From: Kitasatospora sp. NA04385
GTDB taxonomy: Bacteria > Actinomycetota > Actinomycetes > Streptomycetales > Streptomycetaceae
Length of the DNA: 64,000 nt
NCBI RefSeq assembly: GCF_013364235.1
Contig: NZ_CP054919.1
Coordinates: forward strand, 4,066,701 to 4,130,700
Direction: 5' to 3'
The notes under the pieces are model-generated. The model was not told the DNA's origin and did no database searches. It was given only the letters and a program-made list of their open reading frames with translations. This document shows positions 17,227 to 27,187 of this stretch, one piece after another (within the stretch, counting starts at the first letter, position 1; each line of letters opens with the position of its first letter). The position numbers and the translations under genes were made by a program.

Positions 17227-17934
17227 ATGAGCACACCGCCGCCGCCGGGGCCCTACGGCCAGCCCGACCCGTACGGCCGGCCCGGCCAGCAGCCGCCGCC
17301 ACCGGCGTACGGCGGCCCGTCCGGCTACGCCCAGCCGCAGCCGTCCGGCTACGGGCAGCCGCCGCAGCAGCCGTACGGCCAGCAGCCCCCGGCGTACGGC
17401 CAGCAGCCCCCGTCCGGCTACGCCCAGCCGCCCGCGTACGGCCAGCAGCCGCCGGCGCCCGGTTACGGCCAGCCGCCGCAGCAGCCCTACGGCCAGCCGC
17501 CCGCGTACGGCCAACCGCCCGTCGGGGAAGGGCAGTTGCCCGCCTGGGGGCAGGAGCCGCCGAAGGCGCCGTCCAAGCCGGTCAGCCGGGGCGCGAAGAT
17601 CCGCGGGGCCGCGCTGGGCCTGGGGCTGATCGGCGCGGTGGTCGGCGGCCTGTGGGGGTTCGCCGCGCTGACCGGTGCCGGCGACAGCGGCCCGAAGGTC
17701 GGGGAGTGCCTGGACGCCAAGCACAAGGAGGTGTCCTGCAGCGCGTCGGGCGCCGCCTGGAAGGTGCAGTACCGCGAGTCCGGGCGGAGCACCCCGACGC
17801 TCAACTGCGGCAAGGACCACCCGGGGACGACGCCGTACGACGGCCAGTACCGGTCGAAGAAGCGGACCTACCGGTACCGGCTGTGCCTGGCCCCGGCCGC
17901 CGCCGCGCCCGCGCCGTCCCTCAGCAAGGGCTGA
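17227..17934 (+). CDS. Pro/Tyr/Gln-rich single-pass membrane protein, unknown function
   Basis: A 235-residue protein. Residues 1-~100 are a low-complexity cytoplasmic region built from YGQQPPAYGQPP-type repeats. One membrane helix follows (about 124-145, GAALGLGLIGAVVGGLWGF). The extracytoplasmic end of ~85 residues has four cysteines (VGECLDAK, EVSCSASG, LNCGKDH, YRLCLAP) spaced like two disulphides. The start is ATG 17227 with GGGGGATCAG upstream. The layout resembles many actinobacterial envelope proteins, sometimes with DUF4333- or septum-formation-like outer domains, but I cannot name the family. It converges on cca with only 7 bp between stop codons. Confidence 0.8.
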   Translation: MSTPPPPGPYGQPDPYGRPGQQPPPPAYGGPSGYAQPQPSGYGQPPQQPYGQQPPAYGQQPPSGYAQPPAYGQQPPAPGYGQPPQQPYGQPPAYGQPPVGEGQLPAWGQEPPKAPSKPVSRGAKIRGAALGLGLIGAVVGGLWGFAALTGAGDSGPKVGECLDAKHKEVSCSASGAAWKVQYRESGRSTPTLNCGKDHPGTTPYDGQYRSKKRTYRYRLCLAPAAAAPAPSLSKG

Positions 17935-17941
17935 GCGGGCG

Positions 17942-19435
17942 TCAGTCCTGCGGCTGCTCCGCCCACCAGGCGCGCAGCGCGGCCACCGCCTCCTCGTGCG
18001 CCATCGGGCCGTGCTCCAGGCGCAGTTCGAGCAGGTGCTTGTAGGCCCGGCCGACCGCCGGGCCGGGGCTCAGGCCGAGCAGCCGCATGATCTCGTTGCC
18101 GTCCAGCGCGGGCCGGATCGCGTCCAGCTCCTCCTGCGCCTGGAGGACGCCGATCCGCTCCTCCAGCGAGTCGTAGGTGCGGGCCAGCGCGGCGGCCTTG
18201 CGCTTGTTGCGGGTGGTGCAGTCGGAGCGGGTCAGCTTGTGCAGCCGGGACAGCAGCGGGCCGGCGTCGGTGACGTAGCGGCGCACCGCGGAGTCGGTCC
18301 ACTCGCCGCCGCCGTAGCCGTGGAAGCGCAGGTGCAGCTCGACCAGCCGGGACACCTCGTTGACCAGCTCGTTGGAGTACTTGAGCTCGCGCATCCGTTT
18401 GCGGGTCATCTTGGCGCCGACCACCTCGTGGTGGTGGAAGGAGACCCGGCCGTCGGACTCGAAGCGGCGGGTGCGCGGCTTGCCGATGTCGTGCAGCAGC
18501 GCGGCCAGCCGCAGCACCAGGTCGGGGCCCTCGGTCTCCAGCGCGATCGCCTGCTCCAGCACGGTCAGCGAGTGCTCGTAGACGTCCTTGTGCCGGTGGT
18601 GCTCGTCGCTCTCCAGGCGCAGCGCCGGGAGCTCGGGCAGCACGTGGTCGGCCAGGCCGGTGTCGACCAGCAGCCGCAGGCCCTTGACCGGGTGTTCGGC
18701 GAGCAGCAGCTTGTTCAGCTCGGCCTGGACGCGCTCGGCGGAGACGATGGCGATCCGCTCGGCCATCGCGGTCATCGCGGCGACCACCTCGGGGGCCGGC
18801 TCGAAGTCCAGCTGGGCGGCGAAGCGGGCGGCGCGCATCATCCGCAGCGGGTCGTCGGAGAAGGACTCCTCGGGAGTGGCGGGGGTGCGCAGCACCCGGG
18901 CCTCCAGGTCCTCCAGGCCGTGGTGCGGGTCGACGAACCGCCGACCGGGCAGGTCGACGGCCATCGCGTTGACGGTGAAGTCGCGGCGGACGAGGTCCTG
19001 CTCGATCGAGTCGCCGTAGCTGACCTCGGGCTTGCGCGAGCTGCGGTCGTAGGCCTCGCTGCGGTAGGTGGTGATCTCGATCAGGAAGGAGCCTTCGGGC
19101 GTGTCCTTGCGGGCGCCGACGGTGCCGAACGCGATGCCCACGTCCCAGACCGCGTCGGCCCAGCCCTTGACCAGCTTGAGGATCTGCTGCGGTCGGGCGT
19201 CGGTGGTGAAGTCGAGGTCGTTGCCGAGCCGGCCCAGCAGGGCGTCCCGGACCGACCCGCCGACCAGCGACAGCCGGTGGCCGGCCTCCTGGAAGCGGCG
19301 GGCGATCTCGTCGGCGACCGGGGAGACCCGCAGCAGCTCCTGCAGACCGAGGGTCTGCGCCTCGGTCAGCCCCGGCAGGACGGACCGGTCGGCGGAGCTG
19401 GAATGATTGGTGCTGGACGCATTGGCAGTGGACAC
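17942..19435 (-). CDS. CCA tRNA nucleotidyltransferase
   Basis: A 497-residue enzyme that adds or repairs the 3' CCA of tRNAs; neither tRNA gene in this window encodes CCA, so it is needed. Class II nucleotidyltransferase motifs are GGSVRDALLG (about residue 57) and NDLDFTTDARP (metal-binding Asp pair, about 70). The neck has DPLRMMRAARFAAQLDF. An HD phosphohydrolase domain (HDIGKPRTRRF, about 313) follows, as usual for bacterial enzymes. The start is GTG 19435. Divergent from the large DUF6049-type gene. Confidence 0.95.
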   Translation of the reverse strand: MSTANASSTNHSSSADRSVLPGLTEAQTLGLQELLRVSPVADEIARRFQEAGHRLSLVGGSVRDALLGRLGNDLDFTTDARPQQILKLVKGWADAVWDVGIAFGTVGARKDTPEGSFLIEITTYRSEAYDRSSRKPEVSYGDSIEQDLVRRDFTVNAMAVDLPGRRFVDPHHGLEDLEARVLRTPATPEESFSDDPLRMMRAARFAAQLDFEPAPEVVAAMTAMAERIAIVSAERVQAELNKLLLAEHPVKGLRLLVDTGLADHVLPELPALRLESDEHHRHKDVYEHSLTVLEQAIALETEGPDLVLRLAALLHDIGKPRTRRFESDGRVSFHHHEVVGAKMTRKRMRELKYSNELVNEVSRLVELHLRFHGYGGGEWTDSAVRRYVTDAGPLLSRLHKLTRSDCTTRNKRKAAALARTYDSLEERIGVLQAQEELDAIRPALDGNEIMRLLGLSPGPAVGRAYKHLLELRLEHGPMAHEEAVAALRAWWAEQPQD

Positions 19436-19664
19436 GGCTCACAAGGGTACGTGCCCGGCCTGCTCCGCCGCCCTCCCGTTTCCCGCCGCAGGACCCGGTC
19501 CGGCGGCTTCCGGGCCGGTCCGGCAGCCCCCGGGCCGCAACACTGCGGGCCGGACGGCATCGTTACCATGCCGGATGGACGCTCCTCGGCCGAGGACCGC
19601 CCGACCGGGACGGTCGCGGCGGTGCGTGGAGTGATCGAGACGATCGGGAACGGCGAGGACGCGC

Positions 19665-21998
19665 GTGGACGAGCGGACCGGGCGGAACGCGGCGGTGGCG
19701 GCGCGCCGCGGACGGTGGAGGGGCCTGCTGGCCAGGGGGTCCGCCGCGCTGCTCGCGAGCGGGCTGGTCGGCGTCCTGGGCGCCGCTCCGGCCGCCGCCG
19801 CACCGGCCGCCGCGGCGGACTACCCGGCCGTGGTGGAGATCGACACCGTGGCGCCGCAGGTCGCGCACGAGAACGACACCGTGACGATCACCGGCAAGGT
19901 GGTCAACTCGGGTCCGACGAAGCTCAAGTCGCCGACGGTCAAGGTGCGCCAGCCGCAGGCCCGGCCGATGAAGACCCGCAGCGACATCGCGCTGACCGAG
20001 TCGCGGACCACCCCGAGCACCCTGGACGGCCTGGCGCTGGACGACCCGGTCGACGAGGTCGGCGACCTGGACCCGGGGCAGAGCCGGGACTTCACCCTGG
20101 CGGTGAAGGTGTCCGCGCTGAAGGTCAGGGACACCGGCCCGTACGAGCTGGCGGTGGACGTCTGGGGCAGCACCGGCGGCGAGTCGTCCCACCCGCTGGG
20201 CATCGCCCGGACCTACCTGCCCTACCAGGGCCGGGACACCGCCCAGCCCTCGCAGCTGGCGGTGGTCTGGCCGCTGACCCACGCGCCGGTGCTGGTCGCC
20301 CAGACCATGGCGGACACCAACCAGACGCCGGTGCTGCGCGACGACGGCCTGGCCGCGGAGCTGACCGGTGACGGGCGGCTGAACCAGCTGGTCCAGATCG
20401 GCTCCACCATGCAGGGGCTGACCTGGGCGATCGACCCGAACCTGCTGGACACCGTGTACGCGATGACCAAGCCGTACCGGGTCCAGAAGCCGGGCACCTC
20501 CGGCGAGTCCGCGAGCGAGGAGAACACCGTCCCGGGCACCGGGCGCGACGCGGCGACGGCCTGGCTGTCGAAGCTGCGCGAGGCGCTGACCGCCCCGGGC
20601 AACGAGGTGGTGTCGCTGCCGTACGCCGACCCCGACCTGGCCTCGATCGCGCACAACGGCGCCGGGCTGAACGGCATGGAGAACGCGCTGCGCAAGGCGG
20701 TGACGGCCGGGCAGATCACCACCGAGGCCAGGCTCTCGGTGGACGCCAGGTCGGACGTGGCCTGGCCGTACCTGGGCGTGCTGGACCAGCGCACCGCGGC
20801 GGTGGCGGGCGCGGCGGGCGGACGGCTGCTGCTGGTCGACGGCTCGTCGCTGCCGGAGTCCGACAAGCTGCCCTACACGCCGGGCGCGGCCCGTCCGGTC
20901 GGCAACGGGCAGACCGCGGTGGTCTCCGACCCGGCGCTGGCCGCGATGTTCCAGCAGGACCTGGGCACCGAGAGCCGCCGCACCCTGACCGAGCAGCACT
21001 TCCTGGCCGAGACGATGGCGATCGCCCACCAGGAGCCGGAGCACCCGCGCGGCCTGCTGGTGCTGCCGCCCCGCACGCTGACCGTCGGCACCGCGCAGGC
21101 GCTGCACGACTCGGTGCAGAAGGCCGCGGAGGGCGGCTGGGCGGCCGCGGCGACGCTGGAGAAGGTCGCCGGGATGGCCCCGGACAAGGCCGCGAACACC
21201 TCCGTCCCGGAGTCGTACCCGGCCGGGGCGACGGCGGGCGAGCTGTCCACCGCCGAGCTGTCGGCGACCATGCAGCTCCAGGACGGCGTGGACCAGCTGA
21301 TGATGGTCCTCACCCAGCCGGAGCGGGTGCGCGGCCCGTTCAGCGCCGCGATGGTGCGCTCGATGTCCACCCAGTGGCGCGACCAGCCGAAGGCCGGCGC
21401 CGAGTACCGGCTCGGGGTGCGCACCTACCTGGACAACCTGAAGGCCGCGGTCCGGGTGGTCCAGAAGACCGTGGTGACCCTGCCGGGCGACAACGCGACG
21501 ATGCTGGTCAGCGTGAAGAACGGGCTGACCCAGGCGGTCGGCAACCTGGAGCTGCGGCTCACCTCGACCCAGGCGAACCGGCTGCGGATCGACTACCCGA
21601 TCCAGTCGGTGGTGCTGGACGCCGGCACCAACTCCTCGCTCCGCTTCCCGGTCGAGGCGCAGGTCAACGGCCCGGTCCGGGTCACCGCGCAGCTGTGGAC
21701 CACCGGCCCGAACGCCCGGCCCTACGGCGAGGCGATGGAGTTCACCGTCGACGTCACCTCGGTGGCCAGCGGCGTGATGTACGTGATCGCCGGCGGCACC
21801 GTGCTGATGGTGCTCGCCGGGGTGCGGTTCTCCCTGCAGCGCAAGAAGCGGCGGGCGGCCGGCGAGGTGGACGAGGACCCGGACCGCCCGATCGGGGACC
21901 GGGCCGGGGCGGACGCCGGACGGCCGTCCGACGCGGACCCCTCGTCCGCGGCGGATGACGCGGATCGGGTCTCCGGTGATGAGAAGGTGGATCACTAG
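19665..21998 (+). CDS. Large secreted/anchored DUF6049-type protein
   Basis: A 777-residue protein with an N-terminal signal peptide (LLARGSAALLASGLVGVLGA, cleavage after AAPAAAA) and a C-terminal helix (VMYVIAGGTVLMVLAGVRFS) followed by basic and acidic cytoplasmic residues. The outer part starts with an Ig-like domain (VTITGKVVNSGPTKLKSP), has a middle region similar to glycoside-hydrolase-like folds, and ends in another beta domain. I recognise it as the actinobacterial family found next to murJ; its molecular function is unknown. It shares orientation with murJ 51 bp later, suggesting a role in wall assembly. The start is GTG 19665. Confidence 0.82.
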   Translation: MDERTGRNAAVAARRGRWRGLLARGSAALLASGLVGVLGAAPAAAAPAAAADYPAVVEIDTVAPQVAHENDTVTITGKVVNSGPTKLKSPTVKVRQPQARPMKTRSDIALTESRTTPSTLDGLALDDPVDEVGDLDPGQSRDFTLAVKVSALKVRDTGPYELAVDVWGSTGGESSHPLGIARTYLPYQGRDTAQPSQLAVVWPLTHAPVLVAQTMADTNQTPVLRDDGLAAELTGDGRLNQLVQIGSTMQGLTWAIDPNLLDTVYAMTKPYRVQKPGTSGESASEENTVPGTGRDAATAWLSKLREALTAPGNEVVSLPYADPDLASIAHNGAGLNGMENALRKAVTAGQITTEARLSVDARSDVAWPYLGVLDQRTAAVAGAAGGRLLLVDGSSLPESDKLPYTPGAARPVGNGQTAVVSDPALAAMFQQDLGTESRRTLTEQHFLAETMAIAHQEPEHPRGLLVLPPRTLTVGTAQALHDSVQKAAEGGWAAAATLEKVAGMAPDKAANTSVPESYPAGATAGELSTAELSATMQLQDGVDQLMMVLTQPERVRGPFSAAMVRSMSTQWRDQPKAGAEYRLGVRTYLDNLKAAVRVVQKTVVTLPGDNATMLVSVKNGLTQAVGNLELRLTSTQANRLRIDYPIQSVVLDAGTNSSLRFPVEAQVNGPVRVTAQLWTTGPNARPYGEAMEFTVDVTSVASGVMYVIAGGTVLMVLAGVRFSLQRKKRRAAGEVDEDPDRPIGDRAGADAGRPSDADPSSAADDADRVSGDEKVDH

Positions 21999-22049
21999 GC
22001 CGCCCCACCCCCCGGGCGCCCATCCCCCTCTCTGACGTGGATTGGTGGC

Positions 22050-24569
22050 ATGAACGAGCGGAGCGAGCGAGCAACCCAGGACCAGGGCGGCCGGCCCCGG
22101 GAGCGCGCGGGCGGCCCCCGGTCCGCCGCCCCCGCGGAACCGGCCGCCGACTGGTACGTCGCCGACACCTACGCCCACGACCCGTACGCCGCGGAGGCGT
22201 TCGGCAGCGCGGACCCGTACGGCGCGATCGACCTGCCGGGCGCGGGGCCCGACGAGACGGACACCCCGGAGGCCTCGGCCGCGGTGCCGGGCCAGCCCGG
22301 CCACCCGGGCGAGGCCACCCTGCAGCTGACCGCCCCGGCGCCGCGCTGGGCGTCGATCGCCGCCGAGGTCGCGGCGGAGGCGGAGGCACCCGTCCAGGAG
22401 GGGCCCGTGCAGGAGGGACCCGTGCAGGAGGCCGCGCAGACGCAGCGGGCGGCGGAGCCGGAGGAGGCCGAAGAGGAGGCGGAGGAGGCGGAGGACGCCG
22501 CCGGGGTCGCGCCGGGGAGGCCCGCCGGGCCGCCCCGCTGGGAGGTCCCGGTCGAGCCCGAGCCCGTCGAGGACTACGTCGGGGTGGACACCCTGCTGTC
22601 GAGGACGGCCGCCGACTCCACCGAGGAGCCCGGGACCGCGGGGCCCGAGGAGCCCGCGGACGAGGGCGGGGACGCCTCCGGGAGCAAGGCCGAGAACGGG
22701 GAGGGCGACGGCGGGGTGCGGGCCGCGCCCGGCCCGCGCCCGTACGTGCCGCCGATCGAGTTCGACCCGCCGCTGTCCGAGGAGGAGGCGGTGATGCGGG
22801 CCGACGCGGCCGTGCTGGAGGCCGACGCGGCCGCCGCCCCCGTGCCCGGCGGCCCGCCGGCGCCCGCCCCGGCACCCGCCGACACCGACGCCCCCGCCGG
22901 TACCGGGGGCGGCGGAGGGGGCGCGGCCAGGGTCGCCGGGCTGCTGAACTCCAGCGCCGTGATGGCGGCCGGCACCCTGGTCTCCCGGGGCACCGGCTTC
23001 CTGCGCACCATGGTGATCGCCGCCGCGATCGGCGTGGCCTCGATGGGCGACTCGTACAACGCCGCCAACACGCTGCCCACCCTGCTGTACATCCTGATCG
23101 GCGGCGGCGCGCTGAACGCGGTGTTCGTGCCGCAGCTGGTGCGCAGCATGAAGAACGACGAGGACGGCGGCACCGCCTACGCGAACCGGCTGCTCACCCT
23201 GGTGGTGACCGGCCTGGCGGGCGTGGTGTTCGTCGCGGTGCTGGCCGCGCCGGTGCTGGTGCAGCTGATCTCGCACGCGCTGATGCGCGACCGGGCGAGC
23301 GCCGACACCACGGTGGCGCTGGCCCGCTACTGCCTGCCGACCATCTTCTTCATGGGCGTGCACGTGGTGATGGGCCAGATCCTCAACGCCCGCGGCCGGT
23401 TCGGCGCGATGATGTGGACGCCGGTCCTGAACAACGTCGTGGTGATCTTCACCTTCGTGATGTACATCGCGGTGTACGGCACCTTCCAGCACACCGAGGT
23501 CACCCCGCAGTCGATCTCCCCGGAGGGCGTCCGGCTGCTGGGCATCGGCACCATGCTGGGCCTGGCCGTGCAGGCGCTGTCGATGATCCCGTACCTGCGG
23601 GCGGCGGGCTTCTCGTTCCGGCCCCGGTTCGACTGGCGCGGCCACGGCCTGGGCAAGGCCGCCCGGCTCGCCAAGTGGACCTTCCTGTTCGTGCTGGCCA
23701 ACCAGGCCGGCTTCCTGGTCGTCACCCAGCTGGCCACCGCCTCCGGCAAGGCCGCCGAGCAGGACGGCCACCTCGGCGTCGGCCTGGCCGCCTACTCCAA
23801 CGCGCTGCTGATCTGGCAGCTGCCGATGGCGGTGATCACCGTCTCGGTGATGAGCGCGGTGCTCCCCCGGCTCTCCCGGGCCGCCGCCGACCAGGACTCC
23901 GGCGCCGTCCGCGACGACCTCTCCTACGGCCTGCGCACCTCGGCGGTGGCGATCGTCCCGGCCGCGTTCCTGTTCCTGTCGCTGGGCCCGGTGATCGGCT
24001 CCTCGATCTACGGCCTGGGCAACGGCGGCGCGGTCGCCCACGGCACCACCGCGGTCGGCTACATGCTCTCCGCGTTCGCCCTCGGCCTGATCCCGTACTC
24101 GGTGCAGTACGTGCTGCTGCGCGGCTTCTACGCGTACGAGGACACCCGCACGCCGTTCTCCAACACCGTCTGGGTGGCGCTCACCCAGGCCGCCACCGCG
24201 GTGCTGTGCTGGCTGGTGCTGCCCGCGCAGTGGGCGGTCACCGGCATGGCGCTGGGCTACGGCCTGTCCTACGCGGTCGGCGTGTTCGTCGCGGTGCCCA
24301 AGCTGAAGGCGAAGGTCGGCGGCCTGGACACCGCCCGGATCACCAAGACCTACGTCCGGCTGGCCATCGCCTCGCTGCCCGCCGCCGCCGTCGGCCTGGC
24401 CCTGGAGCTGCTCGCCCTGCAGGTGCTGGACGGCTGGATCGGCAACGTGCTGACGCTGCTGGTCGCGGCCGGTGCGCAGCTCGCGGTCTTCCTGGTGCTG
24501 GCGCGGAAGATGCGCATCGAGGAACTGAGCGCACTCACCGGAATGGTCCGCAGGAGGCTCGGCCGCTGA
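22050..24569 (+). CDS. murJ: Lipid II flippase MurJ (MviN)
   Basis: An 839-residue protein. Residues 1-~290 are a disordered Pro/Glu/Ala-rich cytoplasmic extension, common in actinomycetes. The MviN core (~300-830) has about fourteen helices, e.g. GTLVSRGTGFLRTMVIAAAI, FMGVHVVMGQILNARGRFGA and YVLLRGFYAYEDTRTPFSNT, which is a strong family signature. MurJ turns lipid II from the inner to the outer membrane face for use by penicillin-binding proteins. It lies between the DUF6049-type gene and a pseudokinase gene; in mycobacteria the pseudokinase is fused to the end of MurJ. Confidence 0.95.
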   Translation: MNERSERATQDQGGRPRERAGGPRSAAPAEPAADWYVADTYAHDPYAAEAFGSADPYGAIDLPGAGPDETDTPEASAAVPGQPGHPGEATLQLTAPAPRWASIAAEVAAEAEAPVQEGPVQEGPVQEAAQTQRAAEPEEAEEEAEEAEDAAGVAPGRPAGPPRWEVPVEPEPVEDYVGVDTLLSRTAADSTEEPGTAGPEEPADEGGDASGSKAENGEGDGGVRAAPGPRPYVPPIEFDPPLSEEEAVMRADAAVLEADAAAAPVPGGPPAPAPAPADTDAPAGTGGGGGGAARVAGLLNSSAVMAAGTLVSRGTGFLRTMVIAAAIGVASMGDSYNAANTLPTLLYILIGGGALNAVFVPQLVRSMKNDEDGGTAYANRLLTLVVTGLAGVVFVAVLAAPVLVQLISHALMRDRASADTTVALARYCLPTIFFMGVHVVMGQILNARGRFGAMMWTPVLNNVVVIFTFVMYIAVYGTFQHTEVTPQSISPEGVRLLGIGTMLGLAVQALSMIPYLRAAGFSFRPRFDWRGHGLGKAARLAKWTFLFVLANQAGFLVVTQLATASGKAAEQDGHLGVGLAAYSNALLIWQLPMAVITVSVMSAVLPRLSRAAADQDSGAVRDDLSYGLRTSAVAIVPAAFLFLSLGPVIGSSIYGLGNGGAVAHGTTAVGYMLSAFALGLIPYSVQYVLLRGFYAYEDTRTPFSNTVWVALTQAATAVLCWLVLPAQWAVTGMALGYGLSYAVGVFVAVPKLKAKVGGLDTARITKTYVRLAIASLPAAAVGLALELLALQVLDGWIGNVLTLLVAAGAQLAVFLVLARKMRIEELSALTGMVRRRLGR

Positions 24570-24857
24570 ACGACCCGTCGGCACCGGATTGACGCGACGT
24601 CAACCCGGACGAGGACGAACCGTCGGATCCTCAGTACGCTTCTCCTGGGCCGGAGTCGGGGAACACCCCCGGTTCCGGCCCATTCGTCTGCTGTTCCGCC
24701 GGATGTGGGCAACCGGGCAACCTCCCGCCACCCCCAGAGGTCGTACCTGGTGTGCGGAAGTGGGCACAATTGACCCTGCACGGCCGACCACCCCGGCAAC
24801 GGGGACGTCGACCGTCCTGGGATGGACCGGGGCGACACAAGGGGAGGCAGGACCACG

Positions 24858-27083
24858 GTGGCTGACGGCACCAAGGCGATCGTCGACACGTCCGAGACGG
24901 ACGGGGCGGCGACCGAGGCCGCGCCGACGACGGGCGCGGAGCGCGAGGCCGGCTCCGACCACGGGTCCGACCGCGGCTCCGAGCGCGGCCGGGCCGCCAA
25001 GGGCCCGGCGAAGGGCTCCCCGAACGGCTCCACGAGCGGTTCGGCGAACGGCTCTCCGAACGGCTCCGCGAACGGTTCGGCGAAGGCGGCCAGGAACGGG
25101 GCGAAGAGCACCGGCCGGAGCAACGGCAAGGGCACCGCCAAGGCGGACCCGAAGACCACCCCGCTGCGCGCGGCGCGCCCGAAGCCCGCCCCGGCTCCGG
25201 CCCCGGCTCCGGCCGCCGCGAACGCCCCGCGGCCCCGCCGGGCCCCGGCCGCCCCGGCCGCCCCCGTCCCGGACGCCCCGGCCGCCCCCGTCCCGGACGC
25301 CCCGGACACCCCCGTCCCGGACGCCGCCGGGGACGGCGCGTCGGGCCTGCCCCCCGAGGTCACCGCCCCGCTCTCCGCCCAGGAGATCGACGCCGAGCTC
25401 GCCGCCCAGGGCGCCCGCCCCGACCGCCCCTCCCGCAGCCGCGGGGTGCGCCGCCCGCTGCCGCCGGTCGAGCCGTCCGAGCCCGCCCCGGCCACCAGCA
25501 CCGAGACCCTGGACGCCGACACCGCCACCCTGCCGACCGTGCTGCCCGCCCCGAAGCGGCACAGCGGCGACAAGATCGGCGCCCGCTACCGGCTGGAGGA
25601 GTGCATCTCCGAGTCGGAGACCTTCACCAGCTGGCGGGCCGTCGACGAGAAGCTCCGCCGCGCCGTCGGCGTCCACCTGCTGGCGGCCGGCCACCGGCGC
25701 GCCAAGTCGGTGCTCACCGCCGCCCGGAGCGCCGCCCTGCTCGGCGACCCGCGCTTCGTCCAGGTGCTGGACGCGGTGCAGGAGGGCGAGCTGGTCTACG
25801 TCATCCGCGAGTGGCTGCCCGGCGCGCGCGACCTCGGCGGGCTGCTGTCGGACGGCCCGATGGAGCCCTACGACGCGTACCAGATGGTCCGCCAGGTCAC
25901 CGACGCCATCGCCGCCGCCCACGAGCGCGGCCAGGCGCACCTGCGGCTCACCCCCAAGTGCGTGCTGCGCACCGACGGCGGCCAGTACCGGATCAACGGC
26001 ATCGCGGTGGACGCGGCGCTGCGCGGGCTGCCCGCCGAGGACGCCGAGCTGACCGACGTCCGGGCGATCGGCGCACTGCTGTACGCCGCGCTCACCCACC
26101 GCTGGCCCTACCCGGAGGACCGCTACGACCTCCAGGGCCTGCCCAAGGGGCTCGGCTGCGTCCCCCCGGACCAGGTCCGGGCGGGCGTCCACAAGGGCCT
26201 GGCGGAGCTCGCCGCGCGCATCCTGTGCGAGCAGCCCCCGAACCACAAGGAGCCGATCACCAGCCCCGCCGAGCTGGCCGCGGCGATCGGCCGGATGCCG
26301 CGGATCCGGCAGCCCGAGCAGCCCGCCCCGCCGGCGCTGCGCGCTCTGCCCGCCGCCCGGCCGCGCTACGCGAGCACCGCGCAGACCCAGGTGATCCCGC
26401 GCACCGAGCCCGCGCCCGCCCCGGCCCCCGCGCCGCACCCGCGCACCCGCCGCGGGCTGCGCCGCCTGCTCAAGTGGACCGCCTCGCTGGTCGCGCTCTC
26501 CGCGGTGGCGGTCGGCTCCTGGCAGCTGGCCCAGTACGTCAACGCCCGCCAGGACAAGCCCGACAGCAGCCAGACCGCCCCGGCGCCCGCCCCGTCCGGC
26601 TCGGCCCCCGCCGCCGCCACCGGCGAGAAGATCGCCATCACCACGCTCTCGCCGTTCAACGCCTTCGGCGACAACAAGAGCGAGCACTTCAGCGAGCTGC
26701 CGAACGCCACCGACGGCAACCCGGCCACCGCCTGGACCACCCAGCGCTACAACGACCAGTTCGGCGCCTACCGCCCCGGCACCGGCCTGCTGATCGACCT
26801 CGGCTCGGCCCGCCGGGTCGGCTCGGTGGACGTCCAGTTCCTCGGCGACACCAAGGCCGAACTGAAGGCCGCGCCCACCGGCACCACCACCCAGCCCAGC
26901 TCCGACGAGGCCGGCTTCCGCAGCTTCGGCGCCTCGATCGCGGCCGACTCCGGCAGCAAGGTCACCCTCAAGCCGGGCAGCCCGGTCACCACCCGGTACC
27001 TGCTGCTCTGGCTGACCGGCGTCCCGGTCGGCGACGACGGCGGCTTCCGCGGCAAGGTCGCCGAGGTCCAGGTCAACGGCTAG
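24858..27083 (+). CDS. Membrane-anchored pseudokinase partner of MurJ
   Basis: A 741-residue protein starting at GTG 24858 after GGGGAGG. Residues 1-~230 are disordered. Residues ~235-480 are a Ser/Thr kinase-like domain (DKIGARYRLEECISESE), but the catalytic motifs are lost: the VAxK lysine is replaced (VGVHLLAAG), HRD reads HLRLTPK and DFG reads INGIAVD. A membrane helix lies near 540-558. The outer part (~595-741) is a beta-rich galactose-binding-like domain (LLIDLGSARRVGSVDVQF). In mycobacteria the equivalent pseudokinase is the tail of MviN and, once phosphorylated by PknB, binds an FHA protein; here it is a separate gene 288 bp after murJ. No gene is visible in that gap. Confidence 0.85.
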   Translation: MADGTKAIVDTSETDGAATEAAPTTGAEREAGSDHGSDRGSERGRAAKGPAKGSPNGSTSGSANGSPNGSANGSAKAARNGAKSTGRSNGKGTAKADPKTTPLRAARPKPAPAPAPAPAAANAPRPRRAPAAPAAPVPDAPAAPVPDAPDTPVPDAAGDGASGLPPEVTAPLSAQEIDAELAAQGARPDRPSRSRGVRRPLPPVEPSEPAPATSTETLDADTATLPTVLPAPKRHSGDKIGARYRLEECISESETFTSWRAVDEKLRRAVGVHLLAAGHRRAKSVLTAARSAALLGDPRFVQVLDAVQEGELVYVIREWLPGARDLGGLLSDGPMEPYDAYQMVRQVTDAIAAAHERGQAHLRLTPKCVLRTDGGQYRINGIAVDAALRGLPAEDAELTDVRAIGALLYAALTHRWPYPEDRYDLQGLPKGLGCVPPDQVRAGVHKGLAELAARILCEQPPNHKEPITSPAELAAAIGRMPRIRQPEQPAPPALRALPAARPRYASTAQTQVIPRTEPAPAPAPAPHPRTRRGLRRLLKWTASLVALSAVAVGSWQLAQYVNARQDKPDSSQTAPAPAPSGSAPAAATGEKIAITTLSPFNAFGDNKSEHFSELPNATDGNPATAWTTQRYNDQFGAYRPGTGLLIDLGSARRVGSVDVQFLGDTKAELKAAPTGTTTQPSSDEAGFRSFGASIAADSGSKVTLKPGSPVTTRYLLLWLTGVPVGDDGGFRGKVAEVQVNG

Positions 27084-27187
27084 GCACCCCGCTTCCTCCC
27101 GAACACCCCTTGATCCGCTCCGGCGCATCCCCAACGATGTGACCCAGGGCCGCCGGAGCGGACGGCCGAACCGCAAGGAGGGGGCGG

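Noticed and set aside
17227..17530. Repeated YGQPP-encoding DNA as a possible CRISPR or tandem-repeat array
   Set aside because: Repeats are irregular in length and follow the reading frame of a Pro-rich protein; there are no spacers.
19563..24584. A 5-kb open reading frame on the minus strand opposite the DUF6049-type and murJ genes
   Set aside because: It is an artefact of high GC content: the sense frames have clear domains and GC3 bias, and the antisense product is a His/Arg/Gly/Gln-rich low-complexity string.
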